Program-made: the position numbers and the translations under genes
Assembly: GCA_002682825.1 (NCBI GenBank)
Contig: NOKP01000125.1
Span: forward strand, 3,147 to 19,340
Origin: Neonectria sp. B-13
Lineage: Eukaryota; Ascomycota; Sordariomycetes; Hypocreales; Nectriaceae
Length of the DNA stretch: 16,194 nucleotides
Direction of reading: 5' to 3'
Notes under the pieces: model-generated
The model's input: the letters and a program-made list of their open reading frames with translations, nothing else
Told to the model about the DNA's origin: nothing
The model's database searches: none
In this document: positions 1 through 7,753 of the stretch, one piece after another
Layout of the letters: each line of letters opens with the position of its first letter
Position numbering within the stretch: the stretch's first letter is position 1

Positions 1-1
1 A

Positions 2-130
2 GCGGCTGTTGAGGATGTGATCGAGGTGGGAGGGATGCAAGAGGATGAAAGTTCAAATTCGGAGGCGGAAGAGTTACCCGTCGTACGCACCCGCACAGGG
101 CGTGAAGTTAAAAGACCGAGAAAATATTAA
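2..130 (+). CDS. C-terminal tail of a transposable-element protein (5' partial)
   Basis: The reading frame enters from the left edge and stays open for 42 codons to TAA at 128-130. The first part is acidic (E/D-rich). The end is basic and reads RTRTGREVKRPRKY. Tails of the type R-x-GR-x-(V/I)-x-x-P-x-(R/K)-Y are common at the ends of fungal transposase and retroelement polyproteins. The sequence after the stop turns sharply AT-rich and carries short direct and inverted repeats, as expected for the end of an element. No catalytic domain lies inside the window, so the family (DDE transposase or LTR-element polyprotein) cannot be decided here. Confidence 0.4.
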   Translation, partial: AAVEDVIEVGGMQEDESSNSEAEELPVVRTRTGREVKRPRKY

Positions 131-694
131 ATTTTATTCAATTCTAAACTGAATTCCGGAAATCCTTTAACTTTTATTATTTTTGGTGACTTTTCCGCAA
201 ATGAACACTACTAGGGTGCTAGAAAATGAACTCTACCCCCGGGAAAGTGGGGCTTGAAAATGAACTCTAGTAGAGTTCTGAGGTTATGGTATCTGTAGGT
301 AGGTATGGCAAAATTCGTATTTTATAAGGCAGCTAGGCTATAACCTAGAGGGTGACCCTTTTCTACCCTACTAGTATAATACTCTATATATTACTGTTAG
401 ATATTGTATGTATTCAGTCTATTGATTTAGATTAATGTTTTTATATTAACTATATTATTCACTTTTATTCTATGAATAATAGGTAATTAGTCGTTCCGGC
501 CTCCAAGCAAAGCGAAGAGATAGTCATCGTCGGATCAATCAGGTCCCCTCCTCCCTCCCTCCCTCTGGCTAGTCCTGTCTCTGATTGGTCTGCGGGCCGA
601 ATTTATCACACCTGGGACCAGTTCTGTCCCGTGTAGGAGAGGTCGATCCTGCTTCCCAGCGCAGCCGTCGCGTGGGAACAAGATAATCCATTCA
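131..694. other. AT-rich gene-free stretch beside a transposon tail
   Basis: No gene is supported. Positions 131-510 are AT-rich with long A/T runs, in contrast to the GC-balanced genes to the right. This fits transposon terminal or untranslated DNA, possibly affected by repeat-induced point mutation. Positions 541-565 are a pyrimidine tract (CCCTCC-type units). The helicase frame described at 695 is open from about 542, but before 695 it has no recognisable protein character. Confidence 0.5.
222..278. repeat. Direct 14-bp repeat with a 17-bp palindrome
   Basis: GAAAATGAACTCTA occurs at 222-235 and again at 256-269. The second copy runs into a perfect odd palindrome, GAACTCTA-G-TAGAGTTC, at 262-278. 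A weaker third copy (AAATGAACACTA) lies at about 199-210. A purine-rich run, GGGAAAGTGGGG, sits between the two copies. The arrangement sits about 100 bp after the stop of the transposon protein, so terminal repeats or transposase-binding sites of that element are the simplest reading. Confidence 0.55.
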
Positions 695-1054
695 GGGCGG
701 AGCAATGACGACAGCGCCATCCCGGTACCGGCCGTCTTCATGTTCGTCCCAGGCATGCCCGTCGTCGTCAACTATAACACGCACCAGGACCTGAAGCTCG
801 TCAATGGGGCCGGCTACACGGCCTTGAACATCATCGTAGACAAAGCATTTCCAGGCTACCAGGTTTCGGCCGATACCATACTCCACTTCGGGCCTCTGGC
901 GGGGATACTGCTCGCGGCAGAGACGACTCGGGACTTCTATTTCGTCGGCATGCCGCCCGGGACGATGCTGCTGACGCCGATGAGCATTAAGGTGGAATGC
1001 CAGCGGAAACGTCAGTGGCAGCAGCACGACGTCACTCGGAAGGGCCCATCGTGT
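695..1054 (+). pseudogene. Relic of a Pif1-like DNA helicase (internal fragment)
   Basis: This frame encodes VFMFVPGMPVVVNYNTHQ, then LKLVNGAGYTAL, ILHFGPLAGILLA, DFYFVGMPPGTMLLTPMS and VECQRKRQWQQHDVTRKG. I recognise this as the part of fungal Pif1-type helicases that follows the ATPase core: a stripped-nucleic-acid contact, then the LVNG motif, then the segment before the final helicase motifs. The Walker A and B motifs and the closing motif (YVxxSR-like) are absent. Similarity stops near 1052. A GTGAGT follows at 1053 and the frame runs on as unrelated sequence to TAA at 1166-1168. Such pieces commonly come from Helitron-like elements or dispersed Pif1-like families in fungi. It is not a functional gene. 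The family call rests on recalled family character. Confidence 0.55.
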
Positions 1055-1346
1055 GAGTTGGGGTGGTGCAAATTTGGTGGTGTCGAGAGACTCGGTGTTG
1101 ATGATAACGGTCGAGGGATGATGAGGGGATATGTGACTGTTAACATAGGCCTAGAAAAGAACACGTAACCATAGGGGATATGCAGGCGTGAAGTAAATAT
1201 TCAGAGTATTTTCTTTGAGTTCGATGCTGCGTCGATCATAGTGATAGCAGTGCTCGCGCTGCAGATGCGCGATAAGCTTTCGCATTTTGAAACTGAAAGT
1301 CACGGGCAAGGAAAGCATGAAAGACCGTTTGTTCATCATGTGAGAA

Positions 1347-2864
1347 CTAATGTAGAGTCTCATTCCATGGTCGCCAGCTTTGTCTATGAAATTCCGGCAT
1401 ACAAAGTACCTGCTCGGGTGGTCCCTGCCACTGGATCTCATTGCTTTCTTGTTGTTGGTCCTTCACGAGGTCCTTGACGTATCCTTTGGCAATCTTCAGT
1501 CTTGCGGCCCGCTCATCGGTATACTCGAGGTTTACAGATGGGACTACGGCAATCTTACCGTATCCCCTGAACCACATGTCTTTGCAAAAGAGCTCCGGCT
1601 CCCCTTGCCAGCATTCATCAGCCTTTGCGTTGACTTGTCGAAACCTGAGGCCATGTAGCAGAGGTGCTGCTGTAAACACCGTCGCACCGTTCCAGCAGGC
1701 GAAGACTTGGAATGGGAGGTGGGAATTGAAACGGGCTTGGGTCTGAGGGCTGTCAGGGAAGAGCTCCCACGCACGATCCCAATTCCCATTTTCCCCAATC
1801 CTGAAGAAGGTATCCCCTTTTATATCCCTCGCGATCCACACGTCATAGAATGCAGGGTCCTGAGACTCCTCAGCAAAGGTCCAATCCATGGCGCAGGTCA
1901 TATCGGCGCCCAGGGTATACCGCTGAAGTGCCAGCTCGAGGATATCTTCAGTGCACGCTGCCACATCGTTGATAAATAGGACGGTCGTATCTTCAGATAC
2001 GTATACCACTCTTTTGAATAGGGGGTAGAGGGCTAAGTTCCGCAGCTGGATTAGCTTCTGAATCCGGTCACCCTTGGACGGGTCAATGGCGGAGTTATTG
2101 TAGAAGTAGGCAACGCCAAGCTCCTCGAGGAACGGGCCAAGTGCATTGAGGACATCACCCGTTCCATCTGGCGAGTTCCCTTCTACGATAGAAAGGGCAC
2201 AGCGAGAGGGCCCCAAGAAGCGGATAGTCTCGACAATGCTACCAAGAAGGCGCGGAAGCAGGCCGATGCAGTTGCGTAGGTTGAGAGCGAAGAAGTAATC
2301 AATATGGGGCTGATCTGGATCGTCGAGTCGGTCGTCCGGTTCTGTTCGGAGAATATCGTAGCGATCAACGCTTAAAGGAGGGCATCGGAGGCGAGGAGGT
2401 TTCGTTGCAGCAGGATCGAGAATACCTGTGATGAAGGGAGTAATGTCTTTGGCGTCGAGAATGGTCCCTTGATGATGGGTTAGTAACAGTGACGGTCATT
2501 GCTCCCGCTCAACCCAGGAAAGTGATGGCTCACCATTTGAGATGCCAATACCCGGAGATGTGATCCCGGAGGAAATGGGAATGAGTGACAAGGTGCTGGT
2601 CTGATCGTCACTCATGCTTGTCCTACTTGACGTCGCAGTGGAGATGTCCGCCGTAGCCGAGGCCAATATCGAGAGGGGGTTCGGTTCTGAAGAGACGATC
2701 GGAGATGAAGTTGAAGTCGGCAGCCGATTATCCAAGGCATCGTGCTGGGAGGAATAGTGAAAGCTGGATAGCAGAGTAAAGTGGTCGCGACCAAGGTACA
2801 AACTCGTCACGACCATTAAAAAGCATAGCCCAAGGAGGACAGTAAAGAGAAGCTTGTGGCGCAT
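1347..2864 (-). CDS. CMT1/CAP59-like alpha-1,3-mannosyltransferase
   Basis: Model: complement join(1347..2467, 2534..2864), 483 aa. The 66-bp intron starts GTGAGC, has a CTAAC branch site and ends CAAG; it splits a Gly codon and keeps frame. The N-terminus (MRHKLLFTVLLGLCFLMVV) is a short basic segment plus one hydrophobic helix, a type II signal anchor for the Golgi. A Ser/Thr-rich stem follows to about residue 110. The catalytic domain then shows HIDYFFALNLRNC, RFLGPSRCALSIVEG (about 192-206), FINDVAACTEDILEL (about 275-289), CAMDW, FYDVWIARD and CWQGEPELFCKDMWFRGYG. These match the cryptococcal mannosyltransferase 1 family, which transfers mannose from GDP-mannose in an alpha-1,3 linkage. 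An in-frame ATG at 2912 would add 16 residues before the anchor. I prefer 2864 because it puts the basic anchor at the N-terminus. The frame is intact. No linked partner gene is visible. The acceptor substrate in this fungus is unknown. Confidence 0.88.
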
Positions 2865-3977
2865 GGTTGGTTGCTCTTGGGCGAAAGGGATGAAGCCTCG
2901 CCAGCGAGACACGATCGGGCAGTAGAGAAGAAAACAGAGGACAGGGTAAAGACAGCCCTCCGGTTTTACAAAAGGCAGACGGAAAAGAGAAAAGGAATAT
3001 GGGAGCAGAGGCGAAAGGGCCTGCCTTATACGGAGACTTGGTTCTAGACCTACACGAGCGCCACCCGTTTATCGACTGGTTAGCTCGACAGGCGATGTCA
3101 TATTGTGCAATTACAGCGCGCCCCCTGGATCCCAAAAACCCTGCTTGATGCACCCCCGAACAACATAGAAAAGCAGGGTGGCTGCTGTAGGCTTTCTGTC
3201 CATCAACGTAATGTTACTGTTGAAAAAGCTAGTTTGTGGCCTTTATCATTTACGGCAGTCTGCTCCCTTTGACTGTGATTCAAAAAGGGTCAAGGAGTGG
3301 TTACCAACCATCCCTTCTCGTGTAAGAAGCATCCCAATGAGTCTTTAGAGCACTGTTTAGGATGATTGATAAGCAAAGCCTAAATTAAAGAAGGTGGAAA
3401 TGAGGCGGAATATGAATTCCTAAATACGAGAATATGATACTGATCGAGTGGGCTGGTCCCCTCATTGAGCCATTGGCTTGTATCTTGAGGCGGGCGAAGG
3501 GCAACTGACTCTACAGCTCATAGTTAGCTACGTGCTCATTTCCTCGGCTGCCTGATTTAAGCACGGAAGCAATGCAAATTGTCACCCGCCTAAGAGTTAG
3601 GTCAGGAGGCTTGCAACCAGCTGTTAACTGCACTACTTATATTGACACTTACTGCCGCAGGACACGCAATTGTCCACCTCTTACAAGCCTTAATGTCCTG
3701 CGCTTCAAGGGGCAGGGGATACTTCCATCCCCATAACATGGGTTGGGTTTAAAACTCGGCTTGAGCCGAATAACGGTTAGCGTCAAGTACAAGTTTTCAA
3801 GATAAGATGTCAAAGCTCTTCAGCTAGTCTTCTTCAGTACGTCCGCTGTCCGCGGACTCCGAACACTCCATCACCATACGAAGGAGCCAATCAAGATTGG
3901 GAACTATAAAGGTGCCCTGGCCGAGCCTATACTCTTGGACCCTGAATACGAGGTCAGTCTGGGACTGGGTACGGATG
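2865..3977. other. Long gene-free stretch upstream of the mannosyltransferase
   Basis: No coding region could be supported on either strand. The right end at about 3888-4009 (+) has an open frame reading LLDPEYEVSLGLGTDVILSWW before a TAG. It has protein-like composition but no recognised family and no start, so it is not called as a gene. The stretch close to 2865 should hold the promoter of the mannosyltransferase; no clear TATA box was found. A CGG-N6-CCG palindrome at 3757-3768 is listed separately. Confidence 0.4.
3756..3769. promoter_or_regulatory. CGG-N6-CCG palindrome (possible zinc-cluster site)
   Basis: TCGGCTTGAGCCGA is an inverted repeat with two bases between the arms. It contains inverted CGG and CCG triplets spaced by six bases, the kind of site bound by Zn2Cys6 dimers. 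It lies about 890 bp from the mannosyltransferase start, and no gene starts close by, so a regulatory role is only a possibility. The core TTGAGCCG recurs at 12905 and, in part, at 9582. Confidence 0.25.
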
Positions 3978-4422
3978 TCATTCTATCCTGGTGGAGGAGA
4001 CTCCAGTAGACGAAGCTCCAGTAGACAAGGCTCCAGCAGATGAGGCCCCAGTAGACGAGGCCCCAGTAGAAGAGGCCCCAGTAGAAGAGGCCTCGTCAAC
4101 AGGGATGCACCTTGGCTGACCGGAGTCGTACCAGGTTCCCGAGTATGCGATTTGTTCCGATCTCCTTCTTTGATCACTATTAAAGGTGACCTGAATGAAG
4201 TTTCCAATCGTGCGACGAAATCGAAGTATCGAAAGGTCCCGCATACTCGTGAATTGTTTCCCAAAATTCCTTGAATTTCCGGTACAGCTTCAGAAAGTCT
4301 TGGCGACTCCAGGTTGGCGCATTCGGGCGGTCAAACAGGTGCCGAAAGACGAAATCAGACCAGCCATCCTTCGGCGGCAAAAACTTGCGTGTTGCCTTCC
4401 AACAAGGTATTTCTCTTGGCAT
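3978..4422 (-). pseudogene. Unrecognised degraded protein-coding locus ending in a repeat tail
   Basis: I do not recognise this locus. One frame starts at the ATG at 4422 (MPREIPCWKATRKF) and reads 80 codons to a stop at 4180. It is rich in aromatic and charged residues, for example GWSDFVFRHLFDRPNAP and DFLKLYRKFKEFWETIHEY. A second frame, overlapping by about 60 bases and shifted, reads RSEQIAYSGTWYDSGQPRCI and then about seven Gly-Ala-Ser-Ser-Thr units to a stop at 3978. No acceptable intron joins the two, so a frameshifted gene is the likeliest reading. Further upstream, at about 4470-4610 on the same strand, a coherent-looking segment (HIRRLQQSQEESAAQVGRIV) follows a TTATTAG that could be a splice acceptor. 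A chance open frame is not excluded. Confidence 0.3.
4001..4090. repeat. 15-bp minisatellite, six copies
   Basis: Six tandem units of the form (C/T)CCCAGTAGA(C/A)GAGG-type run from 4001 to 4090, with single-base differences between units; the last two are identical. A seventh, decayed unit follows. The period is a multiple of three. On the minus strand it encodes repeated Gly-Ala-Ser-Ser-Thr; on the plus strand one frame encodes repeated Pro-Val-(Asp/Glu)-Glu-Ala. All differences between units are substitutions, so both frames stay open. Confidence 0.9.
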
Positions 4423-4650
4423 CTCTTCAGATCCGGAACCCAGGTGAACATCGCTATATATTCTCAAGCTTCATCGTACATTTCCCATATGGTCTGAGCA
4501 GTTACAATGCGACCAACTTGGGCTGCCGATTCCTCTTGGCTCTGTTGCAGACGACGAATATGTGGGGCTGCATTGCGCCCATCGTGAGAGCAGTGTTGCT
4601 AATAATATGGCAATAAAGTAGTATATAGATATATTATCTATATTGGGTTG

Positions 4651-5195
4651 TCAATTCTCGGCCGAATTCACGTTGTGAATGTTGCCCAACAAAAACAAGG
4701 TCTCGGCGGCCAGTGCCGGGTGAGATACGGCACGATATCCGCGCTGTTCCTCCGAATACATAGAGATGTCGGTGGTTATGAGGAGAAGCAATGGGATAAG
4801 CTGTCCCCTGGCCAGATGCTGTCGACGTTGCCCTCCAGCCGAACATGGTGGTGTCTTTCGCTTGGCCATGGGTCGAGGTTGATTGGCCGCCTCGTAACCA
4901 TCGCACTGCCTGCCATCCCGGCCACAACGTTGGCAGGTTGGTTTTCCTTCGTCGCACTTGAGGTGGCGGATCCTTGGATTGATCAGTCAAACAAGTTGGA
5001 GCAAATTATCCCTCATTAAGATCGCTTACTTGCTGTATGAACGTCAGTGGCTTGGCCTCCGAAGAGTGATAGATGACGGTATTCATACCAAGTAATGCAT
5101 CCAGTCCTAACCTTTGGGACACTTGCTCTGGTCCATTTCAACCGCTGAGCCCCTCCGTTGGCTTTGTCGGCAGCCCGAACGATTGGTTCCGTCAT
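4651..5195 (-). pseudogene. Truncated Zn2Cys6 transcription factor lacking one zinc ligand
   Basis: Model: complement join(4651..4972, 5089..5195), 142 aa, with a 116-bp intron (GTATGA...CCAAG). Exon 1 ends KVRTGCIT and exon 2 opens IRHLKCDEGKPTCQRCGRDG, followed by RQCDGYE. This is a fungal binuclear zinc cluster. Cysteines 33, 42, 49, 52 and 59 are present, with the right C-x6-C-x2-C-x6-C spacing in the second half. The residue made at the splice junction is Trp36 (TG+G) where the second cysteine should be, and the loop to Cys42 is one residue short. A basic linker follows (PRPMAKRKTPP). The protein stops after about 80 more residues, with no full regulatory domain (factors of this class usually run to 400-700 aa). 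It is probably a decayed or truncated regulator. A different splice choice restoring the cysteine was looked for and not found. Confidence 0.6.
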
Positions 5196-6349
5196 GATTC
5201 GCAGGGAGAAAGTGGAATAGCTGCAAGATGAACACCATATATCAGATATCACAACTGGAAAATTGGCCCACTGGCCTCAGACAGAGGACAAAATCAGAGA
5301 TTTACGAAGATTTGTGAAGACAGAGGGGATCACCAAGCTTCCATCACAGAATGGCGCTCGATTACGCAATGAGGGGTCGGAGTACATGTCGCGGAAGGCG
5401 ACGACTGACTCATGCAAGCTCGCCGATTGGCTACATCGTAAAAGAATATGCCTGTGCGGACGAAGTGCGGTATGCCCCGGCTTTTTTTCAGGCAACCCCT
5501 GCCGCACCCACAACGTCAAGCAGATGGAACACCTAACCCAACGGGGTTAGACTCCCGAGTTATGATCTGATTCACCCGTATTCGAGGGTGGTTTGCCGCC
5601 AGTCTCCTCCTGAAATCCCAATGTTCGACCATATCAACACCCAAACTCACCTTCTCTTGTCTCGTTCTTGTCTTCCATCCATAGGCCAACCGATCGTTCC
5701 CAAGTACATAAAGCGGAGAGAGACAGATGTATATAGAGAGAGATGGGAGGAGAGGAGGAACGCTTCCTTACCAATCACTCTCATTCGCAAGTCCATATCT
5801 TGCCACGATCCTTTTTTTCGGCGCATTTTAGCCTCCATTCACCCCAGTGGCCCTCGATAGCTGGACAAATACCTCTTTTAATATTTTCGCCCCCCCCCCC
5901 CCCCCTTTGGTTTGGATCATACTAAGGTTGATGGGGGGTCAGCTGGTGTCACATCTATCAGCTGTTGAGACCGCCATTGAGACGTATTTGCTTTTTCCTG
6001 CTTTTCATACAGAACTCAAACGCTTGCTGATACCGGTCTTCTAGGACCTGGTCTCGAAGACCCGGATCCTAGCAATCCGGTCGGAAGACCGTCCCTTCCT
6101 CTGTCTCAAGGACCTCATCACAGCCCCTAGGATAACAAGGACATCTTTGTATATAGGAGCTGCTACGAGCCCTCTGTTAGCTAGATAAACAAGAGCTTCC
6201 ATTCACATCTCAATGCACCCTTCCTATCAGATGCAACAGCTGGCGAGTCTGTTCCACCTGACAACGGTGACTCGCATCTCATCTGGCCCACCCAGACTCG
6301 GCAACTATATTCCCATTCATTTCCTTCAACTAGCCAAAGTACCGACAAC
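5196..6349. other. Gene-free stretch with simple-sequence tracts
   Basis: No gene is supported. A minus-strand open frame at 5277-5519 and plus-strand ones at 5263-5550 and 5588-5860 have no recognisable protein character. The stretch holds a run of 16 C at 5890-5905, a GA-rich patch at about 5715-5760 and a CT-rich patch at about 5650-5675. At 6033-6091 GGTCTTC (6035-6041) faces two copies of GAAGACC (6056-6062, 6084-6090), and CGGTC-ggaa-GACCG (6078-6091) can form a small hairpin. Confidence 0.45.
5890..5905. repeat. Poly-C tract of 16 bases
   Basis: A direct count gives sixteen consecutive C between ATTTTCG and TTTGG. It is a slippage-prone homopolymer, so its length in the assembly may be unreliable. 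Confidence 0.9.
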
Positions 6350-6904
6350 ATGAAAACCACAACGACATTTTTCACCATGTGAATCGCGCAGCTCGGGCTG
6401 GCGGCGCCGCTCACTGCACCCCGACCACTGTACACATCGTATCTCCAGTGTCTGGCACTGCTTCCAGATTCAGTCCAGTCGAGTCGAACTGGGAATATTG
6501 ATATGATGGATGATGGCATCCCCGAAGTGACCTCGGTTACGTCGTATGCAGTGAGCCTATCAGGCCCTACCCTGAAGAAGCCCGGGCGGCGTGCTGGGGA
6601 CGAACGAGGACAAAGGAGTTCAATCTCATCGATGAGCATTCCGATCTGATCATCTTAGAGTCCATAGTTGGCTTGGTTTTAGTCCTCTTGGTGGTCGATG
6701 TTATGGGCTCAACCTTTCGGCAGTGAGAAGCATCCCCACCTCCCTTGGCTCCCGCGAGAAGCTGACCACAGTAACAGTCCGGGCTTGACGTGGTTCTCGA
6801 AGAGGCGCGTCGTGCAGTCGGGAGAGGCAGAGAAGCATTGCAAAGAGCGTTCATTTCAACCGGACGGTTGCCCTTGCGCTAGAGGCCAGGGTTGGATAGA
6901 TTGA
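6350..6904 (+). pseudogene. Small signal-peptide, one-TM protein gene with a premature stop
   Basis: Proposed model: join(6350..6550, 6616..6722, 6772..6904), 147 codons with an in-frame TGA at codon 11 (6380-6382). The start reads MKTTTTFFTM, stop, then IAQLGLAAPLTAP. Apart from the stop this is a textbook secretion signal. Intron 1 (65 bp) starts GTGAGC and ends CAAAG; its branch site is weak. Intron 2 (49 bp) is strong: GTGAGA, a GCTGAC branch and CCACAG. Exon 2 encodes LIILESIVGLVLVLLVVDVM, a single membrane helix. Exon 3 encodes a basic, Cys-containing tail (WFSKRRVVQ, KHCKE, GCPCARG). I recognise no family. The combination suggests a small membrane-anchored surface protein that is now broken. 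A chance assembly of open frames cannot be excluded. Confidence 0.35.
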
Positions 6905-7753
6905 ACGATGCCCGGTCATGAGCAAATGCCGATAGGACAAAAGGGTAGCTGCTCTTAATTAGAGAGGTCTGCGAAACAACTGTTGGACGAGACCAACGTC
7001 AAGTAAGATTCCGTGTTTCAGAACTGTATTCGTGAGTACGAGAGTACGATGTGGTACTGTTCTCATAGTCGGCAGAGTTAATCTAAATCTCAATGGAATA
7101 GGTATATTCAAATATGAGAGACTGGCCTAGATTTCATGCTTTTTTGACATTCAATTTCCATACAGCAACAAACACACGATGTGAGCTATTCTGTGTCTAA
7201 ATCAACTCCCTATGTTTCTTCACATCGCCAAATCAGTCTTTCACCTTGGACCTTAGCAACGACGCTCAGTAAAGCACGGCACCTCCTTAAGTAGCATCTT
7301 TACCCATAGGGGCCTAGTCGGCGGTCACCTAGGGTTATTTTCGTCTCGTTGTGAAACATTCGGCAGTTCTAGAGATGGTTGGCAGTGCCGTCCTGGATTC
7401 GTCTCTAAAGTGCCCGATCTGCTCTGCTAGATTTGTGCATTTGACGTACTAAACTACATATGAATTGGCAGCCTCTATAAGAATGAGAGATCCAGAGTAA
7501 GAGTCTGTTGAAATGAGAAGATTTTTTGCTTAATTCATGCTGAATGTGCAGTAGGGGAACCACTGTTTATGCACAGGCACGATCTCTTGTAGAATGTTCC
7601 TCCTTCTTCCACACCTTGCCACCGACTTGGTCGCCTCACACTTGTGATCTCCAACAGAGTCTTGTTTTGGGAGAGCATATGCGATAATTAGCTTTGGTAA
7701 TTGACATGCAGACTCCATCTTGAGTCCCAAAAGCGGAGTTGACAGGAACCTTT
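6905..7753. other. Gene-free stretch downstream of the oxidoreductase
   Basis: Nothing coding is supported on either strand. The part from about 7500 to 7753 lies just past the stop of the oxidoreductase and should contain its 3' UTR and polyadenylation region. Weak A/T-rich patches (about 7080-7150) are present. No repeat or RNA gene was seen. Confidence 0.4.

Noticed and set aside
2496..2912. ATG at 2912 as start of the mannosyltransferase
   Set aside because: It would place 16 extra residues before the basic membrane anchor. Kept as an alternative only.
4634..4990. Alternative minus-strand frame over the zinc-cluster exon
   Set aside because: The neighbouring frame encodes the evenly spaced cysteines of a Zn2Cys6 cluster, so this one is a shadow.
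6380..6382. TGA at codon 11 read as selenocysteine or as a recoded codon
   Set aside because: TGA is used as an ordinary stop elsewhere in the window (for example, the end of the MFS gene), and fungi of this group lack selenoprotein decoding.
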